From: JBOGCH01 sp051656645
GTDB taxonomy: Bacteria; Bacteroidota; Bacteroidia; Bacteroidales; Marinifilaceae
Assembly (NCBI GenBank): GCA_051656645.1
Contig: JBOGCH010000026.1
Coordinates: 1 to 64,000 of the forward strand
Direction: 5' to 3'
DNA length: 64,000 nt
Numbering within the stretch: position 1 is the first letter of the stretch; each line of letters starts with the position of its first letter. The position numbers and the translations under genes were made by a program. Positions 54,201-63,489 of this stretch are shown piece by piece. Under the pieces are notes generated by a model. That model was not told the DNA's origin. It was given only the letters and a program-made list of their open reading frames with translations, and made no database searches.

Positions 54201-54377
54201 ATTCTCTATCTGATCTGCCGATAATTGGCTATAAGAATATAATATTGAAATCTTCGGAATCTCAATAGCAGGCATTAACGATATTGGCAACTTTAGTGCT
54301 GCAACAACACCTAATATCAAAATAGCAAATAGGGTTGTTAATACAGAAATCGGACGCTGTAATAAATATTTTATCAT
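51297..54377 (-). CDS. RND efflux permease (first of two)
   Basis: The 1026-residue inner-membrane pump has the RND layout: helix 1 at the N-terminus, two large periplasmic loops and two groups of helices. The TM4 segment GLILGAGMMVDNSIIVIDNI holds the Asp of the proton relay and TM10 GIVVMCGIVINDSIL the matching polar positions. It is the last gene of an adaptor-permease-permease operon (28-bp gap after the previous permease). The class is closest to HAE1/CusA-like pumps; substrate unknown. Confidence 0.92.
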   Translation of the reverse strand: MIKYLLQRPISVLTTLFAILILGVVAALKLPISLMPAIEIPKISILYSYSQLSADQIENLVTTPLRNALRQIHGLDDMSTTSEDGKGEVRLSFKLGNTVDYAFLEVNQRVDKVMGNLGTNFARPNILKASTSDVPVLYINAVVDDIDGGTDANTTFYEFGNLVSNVLVKRLEQLSEISMVDVHGLYAHEVLLLPKVALLETLGISHNSLITAINSQNSIHGSLSIHDGHYKYEVRLDSQLNSKEEVEDLSLVINNRLFKIKDLADVTYVPRNKIGLYVTEKGESVSLAIIKHPDVRLEKLKKRVSSVLKTFSDDYPEIKLQIVRDQSQLLEYSISSLQQSLIIGVILAIIIMVFFLKDVRSPLIIAISIPLSMIVVMLFLYVLNISINIISLSGLILGAGMMVDNSIIVIDNINQHRSRGGTIFDACNFGTLEMTRPLLSSVLTTCAVFLPLIFIGDMAGALFYEQAMAVSIGLFVSFFVSITVVPVIFHLLLRNVHESRFNNFIRRISWKNPEYYYERVFNKVFPYRRLLMTISLIILMLGGLISQYLKVEYMPIVKMSDGFLFVDWNEPINLDENNRRCDIFLEQFMPLSSVINCCVGEKQYLLQDDYTQRGNEAEFYLKCKDSHILEQVLDSLEYCIKQSYPMAVIERRRVKNPFEQLFAPMKYDLIAHVGKVGDRNLLSYTECKEFTEVLQKENPSIAIGLPASTMRIILNLNMERMLLYGVTQSDIAKELETKIGKLSVDKLNTGNQYLPIVMAYEEKAFMNILQKSTVKGNGGASYPLSVFISLSRQHDFKEIYGMKGGAGRVLYINVNDAPVEQSIKNINEVARRQNIDMHLLGRVLQGKDAIMRLVGIVVLSILLLYFILASQFESLKIPFIILLELPIDIAFTLIVLFILGVSVNLLSMIGIVVMCGIVINDSILKINTIVTLERSGYGLMDAIHIAGIRRLRPILMTSLTTIMSLIPMLFGDSIGTQIQYPFIITLFVGTIIGTFVSLFWIPVCYYYFNFKLKAMTKSNLVDSLQS

Positions 54378-54405
54378 ACAATATTTTATTTTGTAATATG
54401 GATGT

Positions 54406-57400
54406 TTACTTTTTTCTCAATATACCACGTTGTAAATAATATTTAATACGCTTAACATAACTCACAAAATCTATTTCCTCAACATTGACATCATCCCACT
54501 TCCAGAATAGAGGAAATACAAAAAATAATGCTATCAATGAGAATATCAAACCTGTGATAATGCTACTAATTAATGAATTCCAAAATGGTGAATGATTATT
54601 AATAAGAAAAGGTATAAAACCAAGAATAGTTGAAGTTATGGTTAATAATATCGGAATTATCTTAGCCTGGAAAGCATGTAAATAAATATCTATACCGCAT
54701 TTCTTCTTTTTCCGTACTAGAATATTGTATTCATTTACTATATACAAAGTTGCATTTACGGAGATTCCACTAATCAATATAAATGCAATTAAACCCCCAT
54801 CATTAAATTGTAACCTGAATATCCAGAAGCTTAAAAACATTCCAATATAGGAAACAGGAATTACTGAGATAACAGATAAAGCTTGTTTCCATGAATTTAG
54901 TAGAATAGCTGAGATAATTAGAATGATAGTTATTACCAAAAGAATATACAACACTCGTTGATCAATCGTACCTATTTTTTTCCAACCATATGAATTAAAA
55001 TTTCTCTTTTCGCCTATACTAAATCCTAAAGGCAATGATTCCTCAATATCACCCAAAACTTTATCTTGTATATCCTGTCGCTGAGAGGATTCACCCTTGA
55101 ATTTATAATATATCTTTATTTTATACTCTTGATTTTCCTTTTGGATAACTTCCGAAGTCAATACTGAATTCAAAGTACCTAAATCCATAATCTTGGCTTG
55201 GCCTCCGTCAAGCGCAGATATCGAGGTATTATTGAACTTCCAGAAATTTACCGTATTAGCATTAGTCGGTTCTATATTTATATCTGTAATTACATCTAGA
55301 TGCTCTAATTGTAATTTACTATCATTCATTCCATTTAGACTCTGGAGAGTCTGTGTTAATTGACTGGGAGTTATTTGATAAAAGGCTAATTTATGCTTAT
55401 TCGGTATAAATTGATGAATACTAGATCGTGAATCAAGGAAAGAGCTAGCAATAGAAACATTTGTAACTCGTTTATATTGTTGTAAGCGATGCGCTATCTT
55501 TTCCGCTTGCTCTTTAATCAATCTATAATTATATCCACGCAAAACAATCTCTGATTTATTTCCATTTTCTAAGATCTTATTATCCTTCTCAATGCCTGGG
55601 CTCGCTGATACATGACAATATACATTGCCTATTTGATTCGCTAAGTAGAATAGCTCATCACATAAAGTCAGTACATTACTAGTACTTACATATGATTCTT
55701 TAAGACTAATTTTAAGAGTCGCTTGATTAGCTGAGGAAATTGTAGTTTTATAAATATCAACACACGTCTGTGTCGATAAGAACTTCTCCAATTGTAACAT
55801 AGCCTCATTCATATGTCGAATAGGAGCATTATGTGGTATCTCAAGAGTTACCGAAATCTCCCCATTATTTAGGCTAACAATTTTCTCTTTATCCTTACGC
55901 TGATAAACGCTACGTCCAAATAAGCCCAAAGAACCACATAAATAGGTCTTAAAGAACATCCTACCTTGCTTAACATAATCTAAATCCATAAAAGCATTAT
56001 AGGCGGAGGAAACTGTATATTGCTTACTTCGTTGTGGCACAGACAATTTATCTGGGATAATATTAATCGGTATACCGAACATAATTATCAAAGAAATAAA
56101 AACAATTATACGCCACCTATACATCGAAATAATCAAATGTTTATAATACCATGATAAGTTTATAACTTTTCTCAAGTTTTTAAGAGATGAACGCTTCCGT
56201 ATATACTGTTGTCCTGTATTTTCTAGCAAAGCGGGAATCAAAAAGAGCGCAACCAAAAGAGAAACGGCTAAATTGATAATCACGGCATACATAAAATCTC
56301 TCATGAGCATCATCTCCCTGTTATCTATGCTTAATGTAACAAGAAGAGCACTTATTGTTGTTAATGTAGCTGCAAAGATTGAGATAAAGATTTTTTTATT
56401 CCAATTATATCTATAATGATCATTCATTAAGATAATGTTATCTACTAAAATCCCAAAGGATATGTTTATCCCAGCAAGCGTATAAAGATTCACATTAAGC
56501 CCTATACAATAGTAAAAGAATATAGCAATGAATATATTTGCACACAAACTTAAGAATATATATATCAATTGTCTTACATCTCTATCCACAATATAGACAA
56601 ATAGTAACAAAAGGATAATCGTCCATAATGTTTTAAATAATATCTGGTAAATCTCATTCTTCATTACCAAACTATTATCTTGGATAAGCTGCACTCTATA
56701 TCCAGATTGAGCCATCTGCATCAGCTCAGAAATAATTCTCTTCACATTATTTCCAACTATAACACTATTGGACTCAGGCGATACATATATGTTCATTGTT
56801 AATACATCTGCACCATTTACACGAGAGTATTCTTTTTTCTCTGCCTCTATTATGCTAGTCTTAACAACATCTCCTATTCTAATAATACGTTTATTTATCT
56901 GCTTTATCGGAAGTTTTAGAATATCATCAGGTTCCTTTATATCACTAACATTTAAGTAAGAATATACAAAATGAGTGGCTGAATGTTCAGTAACTTTGCC
57001 TATAGCTTTCCAATATTTATGTCGATTAATTGTATTTGTTATATCAGAAGGTTCTAACTCTAATAACCTAAGTTGATCCAAATTGTAAGAATAATGGTAT
57101 TGTCGCGGATATAATCCCTTTATCTCAATATTATTCACTCCTTCGACTATATCTATCTCTTTTACAAGATAATCCTCAATATATTTTTTTACCTCATATG
57201 GATCTCCTATTCCCGATAATTCATATTCTAACAATATTCTCTGTTCCGAATAGTCGGTATTATTACTAATATTGCTATTAGAAGTACTAATCTCGTCTAT
57301 CACTAATTGGTGAGGTAATTTATCACGCATAGAGCGGATTAATGAAGATATATATAATTTAGTTGCATCAACATCGACATTTTGTTTAAAAAGCATCTCA

Positions 57401-57657
57401 ATCTTTCCCCTACCGACACTAGACTCTGATTGAATGTTTGTTAAACCATTTACGGTGGATAGTACTCCTTCCAACTTAGAAGTCACCTCATATTCTATCA
57501 GTTCCGATGACACACCTCTCCATGAATATGAAACTGTAAACTGAGGCATTGGGATTGTTGGCTGCAATTGTAGCGAAATGTGAGGTAACATCCCTATTCC
57601 CAGTAAGGTAAAAACAACAAAAATACAAATAATTGTATATGACGATAATTTAAACAT
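54406..57657 (-). CDS. RND efflux permease (second, divergent)
   Basis: The 1083-residue pump also has the RND layout, including AGINISFGILVDNIILMNDHYR (TM4, proton-relay Asp) and LISGISVNATLYIVNEY (TM10), but both relay regions are more divergent than in the neighbouring permease. It starts like a CusA/AcrB protein (HISLQLQPTIPMPQFTVSYSWRG). Two different permeases with one adaptor suggest a heteromeric pump as in MdtBC. Confidence 0.9.
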   Translation of the reverse strand: MFKLSSYTIICIFVVFTLLGIGMLPHISLQLQPTIPMPQFTVSYSWRGVSSELIEYEVTSKLEGVLSTVNGLTNIQSESSVGRGKIEMLFKQNVDVDATKLYISSLIRSMRDKLPHQLVIDEISTSNSNISNNTDYSEQRILLEYELSGIGDPYEVKKYIEDYLVKEIDIVEGVNNIEIKGLYPRQYHYSYNLDQLRLLELEPSDITNTINRHKYWKAIGKVTEHSATHFVYSYLNVSDIKEPDDILKLPIKQINKRIIRIGDVVKTSIIEAEKKEYSRVNGADVLTMNIYVSPESNSVIVGNNVKRIISELMQMAQSGYRVQLIQDNSLVMKNEIYQILFKTLWTIILLLLFVYIVDRDVRQLIYIFLSLCANIFIAIFFYYCIGLNVNLYTLAGINISFGILVDNIILMNDHYRYNWNKKIFISIFAATLTTISALLVTLSIDNREMMLMRDFMYAVIINLAVSLLVALFLIPALLENTGQQYIRKRSSLKNLRKVINLSWYYKHLIISMYRWRIIVFISLIIMFGIPINIIPDKLSVPQRSKQYTVSSAYNAFMDLDYVKQGRMFFKTYLCGSLGLFGRSVYQRKDKEKIVSLNNGEISVTLEIPHNAPIRHMNEAMLQLEKFLSTQTCVDIYKTTISSANQATLKISLKESYVSTSNVLTLCDELFYLANQIGNVYCHVSASPGIEKDNKILENGNKSEIVLRGYNYRLIKEQAEKIAHRLQQYKRVTNVSIASSFLDSRSSIHQFIPNKHKLAFYQITPSQLTQTLQSLNGMNDSKLQLEHLDVITDINIEPTNANTVNFWKFNNTSISALDGGQAKIMDLGTLNSVLTSEVIQKENQEYKIKIYYKFKGESSQRQDIQDKVLGDIEESLPLGFSIGEKRNFNSYGWKKIGTIDQRVLYILLVITIILIISAILLNSWKQALSVISVIPVSYIGMFLSFWIFRLQFNDGGLIAFILISGISVNATLYIVNEYNILVRKKKKCGIDIYLHAFQAKIIPILLTITSTILGFIPFLINNHSPFWNSLISSIITGLIFSLIALFFVFPLFWKWDDVNVEEIDFVSYVKRIKYYLQRGILRKK

Positions 57658-57658
57658 A

Positions 57659-58738
57659 TTATTCGTTTGGTATCACATTCACTCTGCTATCATGGGAAAG
57701 TGATAAATTATTATCATATATTACTTCATCTCCTTCTTTTATTCCAGTCTCTATACATACTAATTCATTATTCTCTAACCCGGTCGTTACATACTTCCAT
57801 TCAGCCTTACCGTTATTATGAATAAAAACGACTTTCCTACCTTGTCGAGGAAGAATAGCCAATCGGGGCACTTGAATGGCTTGTGTTAGAGTTTCTCTAA
57901 CAACAATATTGACATTCATGCCATCCATCAATAGTCGATCCTTATTATTTGCAGATGCCATTACTTTTAGCATGCCATTGTTATCAATACGAGGATTAAT
58001 GTGTTTTATTATTCCATAAACATGCAATTCGGGATTTGAATATGGTATAATCTCTACTTCACTTCCCTTCTTAATATTCTTAAGTTCAGTTTCCAAAACA
58101 CTAAATTCTATATCCATATCACTATCGTCGAGAATTGTACAAACACTCCCACCTAAAGATGACAAATTGTACTGTTTCGCTTCCATGTCTGCAATTATTC
58201 CACTAAAAGGAGCTCTAACTTCTGCATCACGAAGTTCTTGTCTAGCTATCTCCAAGTCCCTTTTAGAACGCGTGAGATTGCTTTGCATCTTCATATAAAA
58301 AAAACGTTTTTCAGGGAGATGAATTGTATCATCTATTGTCTTTAAACCCTCACTATACAATAAATTCATCAATTCCAGTTCTGCTTTTGTCATTGCTTCT
58401 TCTTGCAAGGCTAAAGTTTGCTTAAGTTTCGTATTATCGACAACAGCTATTACCTCTCCTTTTGATATCCAATCACCATTATTCTTACGAATTTCAGTAA
58501 TTATATCACTTACTTTAAATGCTACAGCTACTTTTTTGCTAGCAAATACCTTTCCATTACAAAAAAGTTCATACTGAAAATCTTCTTCTTTTGCCTTAAT
58601 AACTTTTACTTTGGGAATATCAGCTACAAATGTGACATTCATACCCATCTCCCCAGCATTCTCTTTTGCTGAGAAGTTTCCTTTGCAGGAAAAGAGTAAT
58701 AAGACACATGAGATCAATAGAAAACGTAGATTGTTCAT
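57659..58738 (-). CDS. RND efflux periplasmic adaptor, lipoprotein
   Basis: The 359-residue membrane-fusion protein has a lipobox (LLFSC, Cys 18), barrel-sandwich halves (VSDIITEIRKNNGDWISKGEVIAVVD and VRAPFSGIIADMEAKQYNLSSLG), a helical hairpin between and a membrane-proximal domain. It is separated by only one base from the following permease gene, so the three genes form one operon. No TolC-like channel gene is present. Confidence 0.9.
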   Translation of the reverse strand: MNNLRFLLISCVLLLFSCKGNFSAKENAGEMGMNVTFVADIPKVKVIKAKEEDFQYELFCNGKVFASKKVAVAFKVSDIITEIRKNNGDWISKGEVIAVVDNTKLKQTLALQEEAMTKAELELMNLLYSEGLKTIDDTIHLPEKRFFYMKMQSNLTRSKRDLEIARQELRDAEVRAPFSGIIADMEAKQYNLSSLGGSVCTILDDSDMDIEFSVLETELKNIKKGSEVEIIPYSNPELHVYGIIKHINPRIDNNGMLKVMASANNKDRLLMDGMNVNIVVRETLTQAIQVPRLAILPRQGRKVVFIHNNGKAEWKYVTTGLENNELVCIETGIKEGDEVIYDNNLSLSHDSRVNVIPNE

Positions 58739-58828
58739 TATAACTAAATTTAATAAGACTAAAAAGGAATGCTGTTATAATTCACACAAGTACATCCTTT
58801 TGCATTGATAACATCTCCTATTTCTGAG

Positions 58829-60028
58829 CTAGAAATCAATATTGAACTTAAATAATACGACTGTTGGATTTTGTTCTTCTGGGAGATTCTCGAATCGCGC
58901 TATCACGTCAGAATCATATCTATCGCTAGAACCCAATGCTTGCTTTATCGTATTATAATCATATACTCCAACTATGGCGTCATCATATACATCATAGAAA
59001 TAAGAAAATTGTAGATAACTGAATATTCTTCTATTCTTTCCAGATTTCAAATCTGAAACATTTACACAACGCTTAGTATGCTTATTATATAAAACTGCCT
59101 CGTTATATTGAACCATACGTATAAATAAGAAATCGTTTGTCTCGTAGACATCTTTAAGCCCAAGGTTTTCATCAGGAAATATTCTTGGTAGTTCCCCAAA
59201 AATAATTTTTTCTTTATTGTCAATGTTTAAAGAATTGAATTTCTCCATATCAACAGGTGGATTCTTCGATTTGATAATGTATCTAGGAATTAGAGTACCA
59301 TTAGAGAAATTATATATTGTATCACTTAATGGATGCGTAACTCTTAAGTTATTGTCAAATTCATATATCCCTCTCGTCACAATCGGGTGTGAATTGCTAA
59401 ATCGATTATTAGATACCGGATGCAAATGTTCTACAGCCATATTCCTTTTAGTATCGCACACTGTTATATGATATAAAAAGCCATTATTTTGATTATTAGA
59501 TGCTATTAACTTTCCTTTGTGATATACAAGATTCCCAGGATATTCAAAAAGCGCCGTTCTCCTACCCTCGTTCCAATGTTGCAATGATAGACTATTAAGG
59601 AATTCTCCGTCATAATTAAAGTATAGTATCTTTTCATAATCCACTATACCTATTCTTTTATCTTCTTTATCAATAAAGGATGCATAGACAGCAAAATACT
59701 CTTCAGGGCCACGTCCTCGTTGCCCAATTTTATTAACAAACATTCCGGATGTATCGAAAAGAAAAACATCATTGTCTATATCAACAATTAATAATCGATT
59801 ATCGAATATTTTTAAATCCATAATCGTACTAACTAGGCATTCTTCATTCGTTTCCAATTGGATATAACGTATCTCTCCTACCATATCAGAGATACTAAGT
59901 GAGCTAGAAGGAATCTGATTGTTAAAATCTATAGTTTCAACTTTCTCGTTATTTGCGACTTGATCAGAACAAGAAATGAGCACACACCCAATTATTGTAA
60001 TGTTAATTAATATTCTTCGTAGTTCCAT
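58829..60028 (-). CDS. Six-bladed beta-propeller lipoprotein (copy 1)
   Basis: The 399-residue precursor has lipobox LISC (Cys 20) and repeated beta-propeller strands of the 6-bladed (NHL-like, DUF4934) type: FLFDTSGMFVNKIGQRGRGPEE is the signature blade. Such lipoproteins are widespread in Bacteroidota with unknown role. It is a near twin of the gene at 60244-61443, with equal length and mostly conservative changes, so it arose by recent tandem duplication. Confidence 0.85.
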   Translation of the reverse strand: MELRRILINITIIGCVLISCSDQVANNEKVETIDFNNQIPSSSLSISDMVGEIRYIQLETNEECLVSTIMDLKIFDNRLLIVDIDNDVFLFDTSGMFVNKIGQRGRGPEEYFAVYASFIDKEDKRIGIVDYEKILYFNYDGEFLNSLSLQHWNEGRRTALFEYPGNLVYHKGKLIASNNQNNGFLYHITVCDTKRNMAVEHLHPVSNNRFSNSHPIVTRGIYEFDNNLRVTHPLSDTIYNFSNGTLIPRYIIKSKNPPVDMEKFNSLNIDNKEKIIFGELPRIFPDENLGLKDVYETNDFLFIRMVQYNEAVLYNKHTKRCVNVSDLKSGKNRRIFSYLQFSYFYDVYDDAIVGVYDYNTIKQALGSSDRYDSDVIARFENLPEEQNPTVVLFKFNIDF

Positions 60029-60243
60029 ATTTAATCTTCGTATAATTTTATAAGTAATGTTACTGTTAATCTATTGTATTTAATACATATATGTATTGGA
60101 AAAGACATAAGGCATAAAGAAACGAAAGAAGCTTTCAATGATCCAATCTATCTGCATTAGACAAAACACCAAACCCATGACATTAAGATTCAAACAAATA
60201 ATCTTTTTTGCAGCAAGATTAATATCTCCAAGATGTCTAATTC

Positions 60244-61443
60244 CTAGAAGTCAATATTAAGCTTAAATAATACGACTGTTGGATTTTGTTCTTCTGGGCG
60301 ATTCTCGAATCGCGCTATCACGTCAGAGTCATATCCGTCCTTAGAGTCCAATGCTTGCTTTATCGTATCATAATCATATACTCCTACTAAGGCATCATCG
60401 TATAAATCATAAAAATACGAAAGATCTAAATAATTAAAAATTCTTCTATTCTTTCCGAATTTCAAATGTGAGATATTTATACTACGTTTAGTATGTTTAT
60501 TATACAAAACTGCTTCACTAAATTGAAGCATACGTATAAATAAGAAATCATTTGTTTCGTATACATCTTTAATCCCCAAATTTTCTTTAGGAAATATACC
60601 TGGAAGTTGCACAAAAGTCAATTCGTCTTTATTGTCAATGTTTAAAGAATTGAATTTCTCCATATCAACAGATGGATACTTAGATTTGACGATATATCTT
60701 GGCATTAGAGCACCATCAGAGAAATTATATATCGTATCATTTAATGGATGAGTAACTCTTAGATTATTGTTAAATTCATATATTCCTCTTGATATAATTG
60801 ACATTGAAAAGAAAAAGCGATTATTCGATACTGGATGTAAATGTTCTACAGCCATATTCCTTTTAATATCACATACTGTTATATAATGTGAAAAACGGTC
60901 ACTAAGATTATTAGCGGCAATTAACTTACCGTCATGATATACTAGATTCCCTGGGTATTCAAACAGACCCGATTTCCTTCCTTCATCCCTATGCCTTAAA
61001 GATTGACTATTCAAAAATTCTCCATTATAATTGAAGAATAGAATCTTTTCATGATCCACAATACCAATCCTTTTATTGTCATTGTCAATAAAAGAACCAA
61101 ACACTGCAAAAAACTCTTCTGGACCACGCCCTTGTTGTCCTATTTTATTAACAAACATTCCGGATGTATCGAAAAGAAAAACATCATGATCCATATCAAC
61201 AATAAGTATTCGATTATCGAATATTTTGACGTCTGAGATCTTACCTACTAGACACTCTTCATTCGTTTCTAATTGGATATAACGTATCTCCTCTACCATA
61301 TCAGACATATGAAGTGTTTCAGAATGTATCTGATTTGTTAAATCAATAATCTCAACATTCTCTTTGTTTGATATTCGATCTGAGCAAGACATGAGCACAC
61401 ACCCAATTATTGTAATGTCAATTAATACTCTTCGTAGTTCCAT
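60244..61443 (-). CDS. Six-bladed beta-propeller lipoprotein (copy 2)
   Basis: The 399-residue precursor has lipobox LMSC (Cys 20) and the same FLFDTSGMFVNKIGQQGRGPEE blade as its neighbour. Differences cluster in residues 30-45 and around 205-220. The 215-bp gap between the copies contains no gene. Outer-membrane or periplasmic location is inferred from lipidation. Confidence 0.85.
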   Translation of the reverse strand: MELRRVLIDITIIGCVLMSCSDRISNKENVEIIDLTNQIHSETLHMSDMVEEIRYIQLETNEECLVGKISDVKIFDNRILIVDMDHDVFLFDTSGMFVNKIGQQGRGPEEFFAVFGSFIDNDNKRIGIVDHEKILFFNYNGEFLNSQSLRHRDEGRKSGLFEYPGNLVYHDGKLIAANNLSDRFSHYITVCDIKRNMAVEHLHPVSNNRFFFSMSIISRGIYEFNNNLRVTHPLNDTIYNFSDGALMPRYIVKSKYPSVDMEKFNSLNIDNKDELTFVQLPGIFPKENLGIKDVYETNDFLFIRMLQFSEAVLYNKHTKRSINISHLKFGKNRRIFNYLDLSYFYDLYDDALVGVYDYDTIKQALDSKDGYDSDVIARFENRPEEQNPTVVLFKLNIDF

Positions 61444-61865
61444 ATTAGTATATTTTTATAAGTAGAATTGCAATTAATGTATTGTATGTAACTCATACAG
61501 ATTATTTGAAACAGGAAAAAGCTATTCGTATAACTTTTAGACAAAAGTATATACATTTATTTACACTTACAAGTACTAGTTTTCATTTATTTTGACATTT
61601 AAACAATAAAGACGTATATCGTTTATATAATAGATTTATTAAACTTGGATTATCCAGATATTCTTACTCTCACATAAATATTTTACTCAAGACAATTCAC
61701 ATTTTAAATATCAGCTCATTTAATCTGTCTTGCATTCCCATATTGCTTTTATTATTGAGGCACCATTATCACTTGTCATCGTTTCGCCTCACTTATATAT
61801 GATATCAATATAATATCACTAACAACAGCACCTTTTTATCCTGATATATTTCTAATTCTCCAAAA

Positions 61866-62050
61866 GTATTGAAAAGAGAAATATCATGATCTTAACTGAC
61901 AATAGACATGCTATTATTGAGAATCTTTACATTAGTTTCCAACTAATTTGGAGCACCGCTTTAGTTTCTAAAAAAATAGACATTCCTCACTGTTACATCA
62001 AGCTCAGTAAATTATCTGAATGAATCTGATTCGATATTAAATATGTTAAA
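61866..62050 (-). pseudogene. Decayed third propeller-lipoprotein copy (5' part)
   Basis: The segment aligns with the N-terminal coding region of copy 2 (61173-61350): for example TATTGAAAAGAGAAATATCATGATC against TATCGAAAAGAAAAACATCATGATC, and TCTGAATGAATCTGATT against TCAGAATGTATCTGATT, with gaps that break the frame. It shows that the family once had at least three tandem copies here. The rest of 61444-62234 holds nothing recognisable. Confidence 0.55.
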
Positions 62051-62234
62051 TTGGATCAATTCTGTATTTATAGTGGAATGTAACGGGATTATTGCTATAC
62101 CTTTTTATTCTGTAGCCAATATCAATATCTGAAAGAGGTGTACATACTTTAATTTCTATGCTATGCCTCACAGACATCTCGCCCAATCTTTTAAGGACAC
62201 AAAAAAAGCAGCGAACCGTAGTTCGCTGCTCTTG

Positions 62235-62307
62235 CACGGGAGGAGGGGCTCGAACCCCCGACACCTGGTTTTGGAGACCAGTGCTCTACCAACTGAGCTA
62301 CTCCCGT
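62235..62307 (-). tRNA. tRNA-Trp (anticodon CCA)
   Basis: A 73-nt cloverleaf on the minus strand: acceptor ACGGGAG/CTCCCGT, D arm GCTCAGTTGGTAGAGC, anticodon stem CTGGT/ACCAG with loop CTCCAAA (CCA), T arm GGGGG-TTCGAGC-CCCTC, discriminator G. CCA is not encoded. Confidence 0.95.
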
Positions 62308-62322
62308 TTCTTGATTGCGTTG

Positions 62323-62353
62323 CAAAGTAAGCGCTTTTTCCCGTATTGTGCAA
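62323..62353 (-). promoter_or_regulatory. Putative promoter of tRNA-Trp
   Basis: On the minus strand TTG (62353-62351), a 20-bp spacer and TTACTTTG (62330-62323), a one-base variant of TAnnTTTG. Confidence 0.4.
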
Positions 62354-62440
62354 GCTTTCGCGTAAGTTTTTTTCATCTTTTTTTCTCATGTTTTCACATT
62401 CAACTCACTGTCAAATGCTTACATTTGAAAAATTTTTAAT

Positions 62441-63481
62441 TTATTTTGCAACAACACCGCCTCCAATTACAAATTCTCCGTCATAAATGGCAATTGGCTG
62501 TCCGGGAGCAACAGCCCAAGCCGGATTAGAAAGCTCAATATGTAGCTTTTCACCGCTCATATCTACCTTTACATAGCCTTCGGGGTTTAGTCCAAGGCCT
62601 CGCACCTTTACTTGTAGGTGGTCATTATTTAAGTCAGCAGGCGATACAATGTGAACATTCCCCACCGTGATATGACGCTCCATTAGGGCATTTTTTACGT
62701 CCACAATAATTTCATTACACTCAACGTTGATTTGTGCAACATACAATGCTCCATCCGTAGCAACAGGAATGCCCTGCTTTTGCCCAATGGTATAATTTAA
62801 TATTCCGCTATGTTGACCAATGATTTCTCCGTTACGACGACGTATTACGCCCGGCACACCTATATTGTCCGTGTTTGCATATCTACGAATAAAATCACGA
62901 TAGTTTTCGCCTCTTAGAAAACATATTCCCATACTTTCCGGCTGCTTGGCAATTTCAATAAAACCACGCTCCTGAGCCATTTGTTTCACTTCCTGCTTAT
63001 GTAGACCTCCAAGGGGCGTTAATGAACGTTGTAGAAGCGCTTGCGGCACTCCCCATAGAAAATAGGATTGATCCTTATTTGGATCCACTCCTTTACGTAT
63101 ATACCAATGTCCTCCGCGTTCTTCAATTCGCACATAGTGTCCGGTAGCAATTTGTAATATACCCAACTCATTTGCAGCAAGCGCAAGGAGTTTCCATTTT
63201 ATTACGTTGTTACATATAGAACACGGGTTAGGCGTACAGCCGTTTAGATAGCCTTGTACAAATTGGCTCACTATTTCGGTTTTAAACAGCTCGCGAGCTT
63301 CGTAAGTAACAATTTCTATCCCCAATTGCTGTCTTATCTTACTTAGTTTATCATTATCCGTATCTCCCCACAATTCAAGATGCACTCCTATTACTTCATA
63401 TCCCTGCTCTTGTAGCAAGCGTGTTGCCATAAAACTGTCCACGCCGCCACTTATTCCTACCACTATCTGTTTTTTCTGCAT
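62441..63481 (-). CDS. mnmA: tRNA-specific 2-thiouridylase MnmA
   Basis: The 346-residue enzyme adds sulfur to U34 of tRNAs for Lys, Glu and Gln. It has the PP-loop GISGGVDSFMA (9-19), a catalytic Cys in CTPNPCSICN and the second Cys in GICFLRG. Length is typical. It is followed downstream by the tRNA-Trp gene and lies 8 bp after the preceding gene, so the two protein genes are probably cotranscribed. Confidence 0.95.
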   Translation of the reverse strand: MQKKQIVVGISGGVDSFMATRLLQEQGYEVIGVHLELWGDTDNDKLSKIRQQLGIEIVTYEARELFKTEIVSQFVQGYLNGCTPNPCSICNNVIKWKLLALAANELGILQIATGHYVRIEERGGHWYIRKGVDPNKDQSYFLWGVPQALLQRSLTPLGGLHKQEVKQMAQERGFIEIAKQPESMGICFLRGENYRDFIRRYANTDNIGVPGVIRRRNGEIIGQHSGILNYTIGQKQGIPVATDGALYVAQINVECNEIIVDVKNALMERHITVGNVHIVSPADLNNDHLQVKVRGLGLNPEGYVKVDMSGEKLHIELSNPAWAVAPGQPIAIYDGEFVIGGGVVAK

Positions 63482-63489
63482 ATGAATTA

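Noticed and set aside
62158..62439. Open frames on both strands over tRNA-Trp
   Set aside because: They translate the tRNA gene and its complement; spurious.
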